DNA of 6,917 nt from Acidobacteriaceae bacterium. GTDB taxonomy: Bacteria > Acidobacteriota > Terriglobia > Terriglobales > Acidobacteriaceae. This document shows, piece by piece, positions 5,963 through 6,917 of the stretch. The notes under the pieces were generated by a model. It had not been told where the DNA came from. It made no database searches and saw only the letters and a list, made by a program, of their open reading frames with translations. Both the position numbers and the translations under genes were made by a program. The DNA is taken from contig JASHUH010000401.1 of the NCBI GenBank assembly GCA_030040115.1, forward strand, positions 1 through 6,917, read 5' to 3'. Every line of letters begins with the position of its first letter. The first letter of the stretch is position 1.

Positions 5963-6667
5963 ATGAACTTCACCCAGATGCACGATCGCCTCCGCCTGGA
6001 ACTGCTGCGCAGAATTGAGCGCGGGACGCTGAGCGTTTCTCTGCTTGCCCGCGAGACCGGTTTCGGGCAGGCGCACCTCTCCAATTTTCTGCATGGCCGG
6101 CGCCAGCTTTCGCTCGAGGCGATGGACCGCATCCTCTCCGCGCAACACCTGACCGCGGCCGACCTTCTTCCCGCCCTTCATACCACCGCGCCATCACCCG
6201 GTGACGAAGACAGCGACCAGGTTCCGGTGGTTTCTCATCCCGCCGCGCTCTTTGAGCCCTTCATTCGGCCCTCCGCGGTTCAATTTCTGGTCCATCTGCC
6301 CGCCGGCTCACTGCAATCGGTGCGGGCGCGGACTTCGCAACCGCGCCGCGCCTGGCAGCGCTTTGTGGCTGTGCGCGTCTCTGCGGCCGACGCTTCGGCC
6401 ATGGAGCCGTTGGTGCAAGCCGAAGCTCTTGCCGTCATCGACCGGCACTATACTTCTCTGCTTCCCTACCGGCCCAACCAGCCCAGCCTGTATGCGGTGC
6501 GCCATGGCACCCATCTGCGCCTGCGCTACGTGGATTTTGTGTCCAACCGTCTCGTCCTGCGGCCGCTGAACATCACCTTCCCAGTGGAGCTAATCGAGAT
6601 GGACCCATCCGAATCGCCCGGCGATCTGCTCGCCGGCCGCGTCATCCTCATTTTGAATGAGCTGTGA
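5963..6667 (+). CDS. XRE-type HTH protein with degenerate S24 (LexA/CI-like) C-terminal domain
   Basis: This 234-residue cytoplasmic protein starts MNFTQMHDRLRL. Residues 7-66 form a Cro/CI-type helix-turn-helix (LLRRIERG, VSLLARETG, QAHLSNFLHGRRQ, LEAMDRIL). A variable linker (about 70-130) leads to residues 132-234, which follow the S24 LexA/CI peptidase fold: FVAVRVS, AMEP, ALAVIDRHY, LYAVRHGTHLRLRYV, LVLRPLN, FPVELI, GRVILIL. The active-site serine position of 'SMEP' is Ala146 and the lysine position is Arg188, so self-cleavage is unlikely. It therefore probably acts as a non-cleavable DNA-binding regulator, perhaps sensing through the C-terminal domain. I prefer ATG 5963; TTG 5939 and GTG 5945 would extend it slightly. 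None has a strong ribosome binding site. It is divergent from the zinc-ribbon/sigma-like operon, with candidate operators in between, so it may repress itself or that operon. Confidence 0.8.
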   Translation: MNFTQMHDRLRLELLRRIERGTLSVSLLARETGFGQAHLSNFLHGRRQLSLEAMDRILSAQHLTAADLLPALHTTAPSPGDEDSDQVPVVSHPAALFEPFIRPSAVQFLVHLPAGSLQSVRARTSQPRRAWQRFVAVRVSAADASAMEPLVQAEALAVIDRHYTSLLPYRPNQPSLYAVRHGTHLRLRYVDFVSNRLVLRPLNITFPVELIEMDPSESPGDLLAGRVILILNEL

Positions 6668-6770
6668 CGGCGGAAGCTGGCGGGCCCTGCGCTTACCTCA
6701 CCGGCGCCGGCCGAATGATGCGCGATCCGTCAACGCAAACCCGGTGAATCGAACATGAGAGTCGATGAGC
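6668..6770. other. Convergent intergenic gap
   Basis: The gap lies between the convergent XRE/S24-like gene and dnaB. It has one 10-base palindrome, CCGGCGCCGG (6701-6710), but no stem with a T-tract. Nothing else can be supported. Confidence 0.4.
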
Positions 6771-6917
6771 TCACCCTCCGTGCCCCGCGTCGGGGTTATC
6801 GAAGCTCGTGAAGCGGGAAATGAAATGCAGATACACCGTGCCGGTGGGGCCGTTCCGCTGCTTGGCGATGATGATCTCCGACTTCGCCTTGTCCGCCTCC
6901 GCCATCTCCTCGTCGCG
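6771..6917 (-). CDS. dnaB: Replicative DNA helicase DnaB, C-terminal end (cut by window edge)
   Basis: Only the last 48 codons are visible, ending with TGA at 6771-6773. The translation contains EADKAKSEIIIAKQRNGPTG, the conserved C-terminal segment of DnaB helicases (Lys, Gln, Arg and Asn of AKQRNGPTG are near-invariant). TVYLHFISRFTSFDN, the final strand and tail, follows. DnaB is the hexameric ATP-driven helicase that unwinds DNA ahead of the replisome. The ATPase core and N-terminal domain lie outside the window. The short tail DAGHGG has no known role. The gene is convergent with the XRE/S24-like gene. Identification is firm because this motif is highly specific, though a phage- or plasmid-type DnaB cannot be excluded from the tail alone. 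Confidence 0.9.
   Translation of the reverse strand, partial: RDEEMAEADKAKSEIIIAKQRNGPTGTVYLHFISRFTSFDNPDAGHGG

Overview
The window looks like chromosomal DNA from a GC-rich acidobacterium of the Solibacter/Bryobacter type. That is an inference. It rests on the Tat-exported esterase and Gfo/Idh/MocA oxidoreductase pair, on a zinc-ribbon plus sigma-region-4-like gene pair of a kind I associate with Acidobacteria, and on base composition. No rRNA, tRNA, CRISPR array, transposase or phage structural gene is visible.

Left part (1-4423), carbohydrate-related and largely exported. A secreted TIM-barrel glycoside-hydrolase-like protein runs off the left edge on the minus strand. Diverging from it is a 743-residue Tat-targeted protein with two alpha/beta-hydrolase halves; only the first half keeps a nucleophile serine. 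A 467-residue Tat-targeted Gfo/Idh/MocA oxidoreductase follows 72 bp later, probably in the same transcript. Together they suggest outside-cytoplasm cleavage or deacylation of plant or microbial glycans, followed by sugar oxidoreduction. No substrate can be named from sequence alone.

Middle (4424-4717): a non-coding stretch with several stem-loops. One follows the oxidoreductase stop. One perfect 12-bp inverted repeat follows the minus-strand operon. A short motif here also occurs within the hairpin at 584-610.

Right part (4718-6667), regulatory. A minus-strand operon encodes a 74-residue zinc-ribbon protein with an AT-hook-like RGRP stretch. It is coupled by an ATGA overlap to a sigma-70-region-4-like protein whose frame is broken by one missing base near 5007-5012. 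About 0.5 kb away and divergent lies a gene for an XRE-type helix-turn-helix protein. Its C-terminal half aligns with the LexA/CI-like S24 peptidase fold, but both catalytic positions appear substituted. The upstream gap contains three short dyads that could be operators.

Right edge (6771-6917): the last 48 codons of the replicative helicase gene dnaB on the minus strand, convergent with the XRE/S24-like gene.

The most notable part is the zinc-ribbon, sigma-like and dead-S24 repressor-like cluster, a possible uncharacterised regulatory module. The frameshift, the degenerate hydrolase half and the repeated hairpin motif also merit checking.
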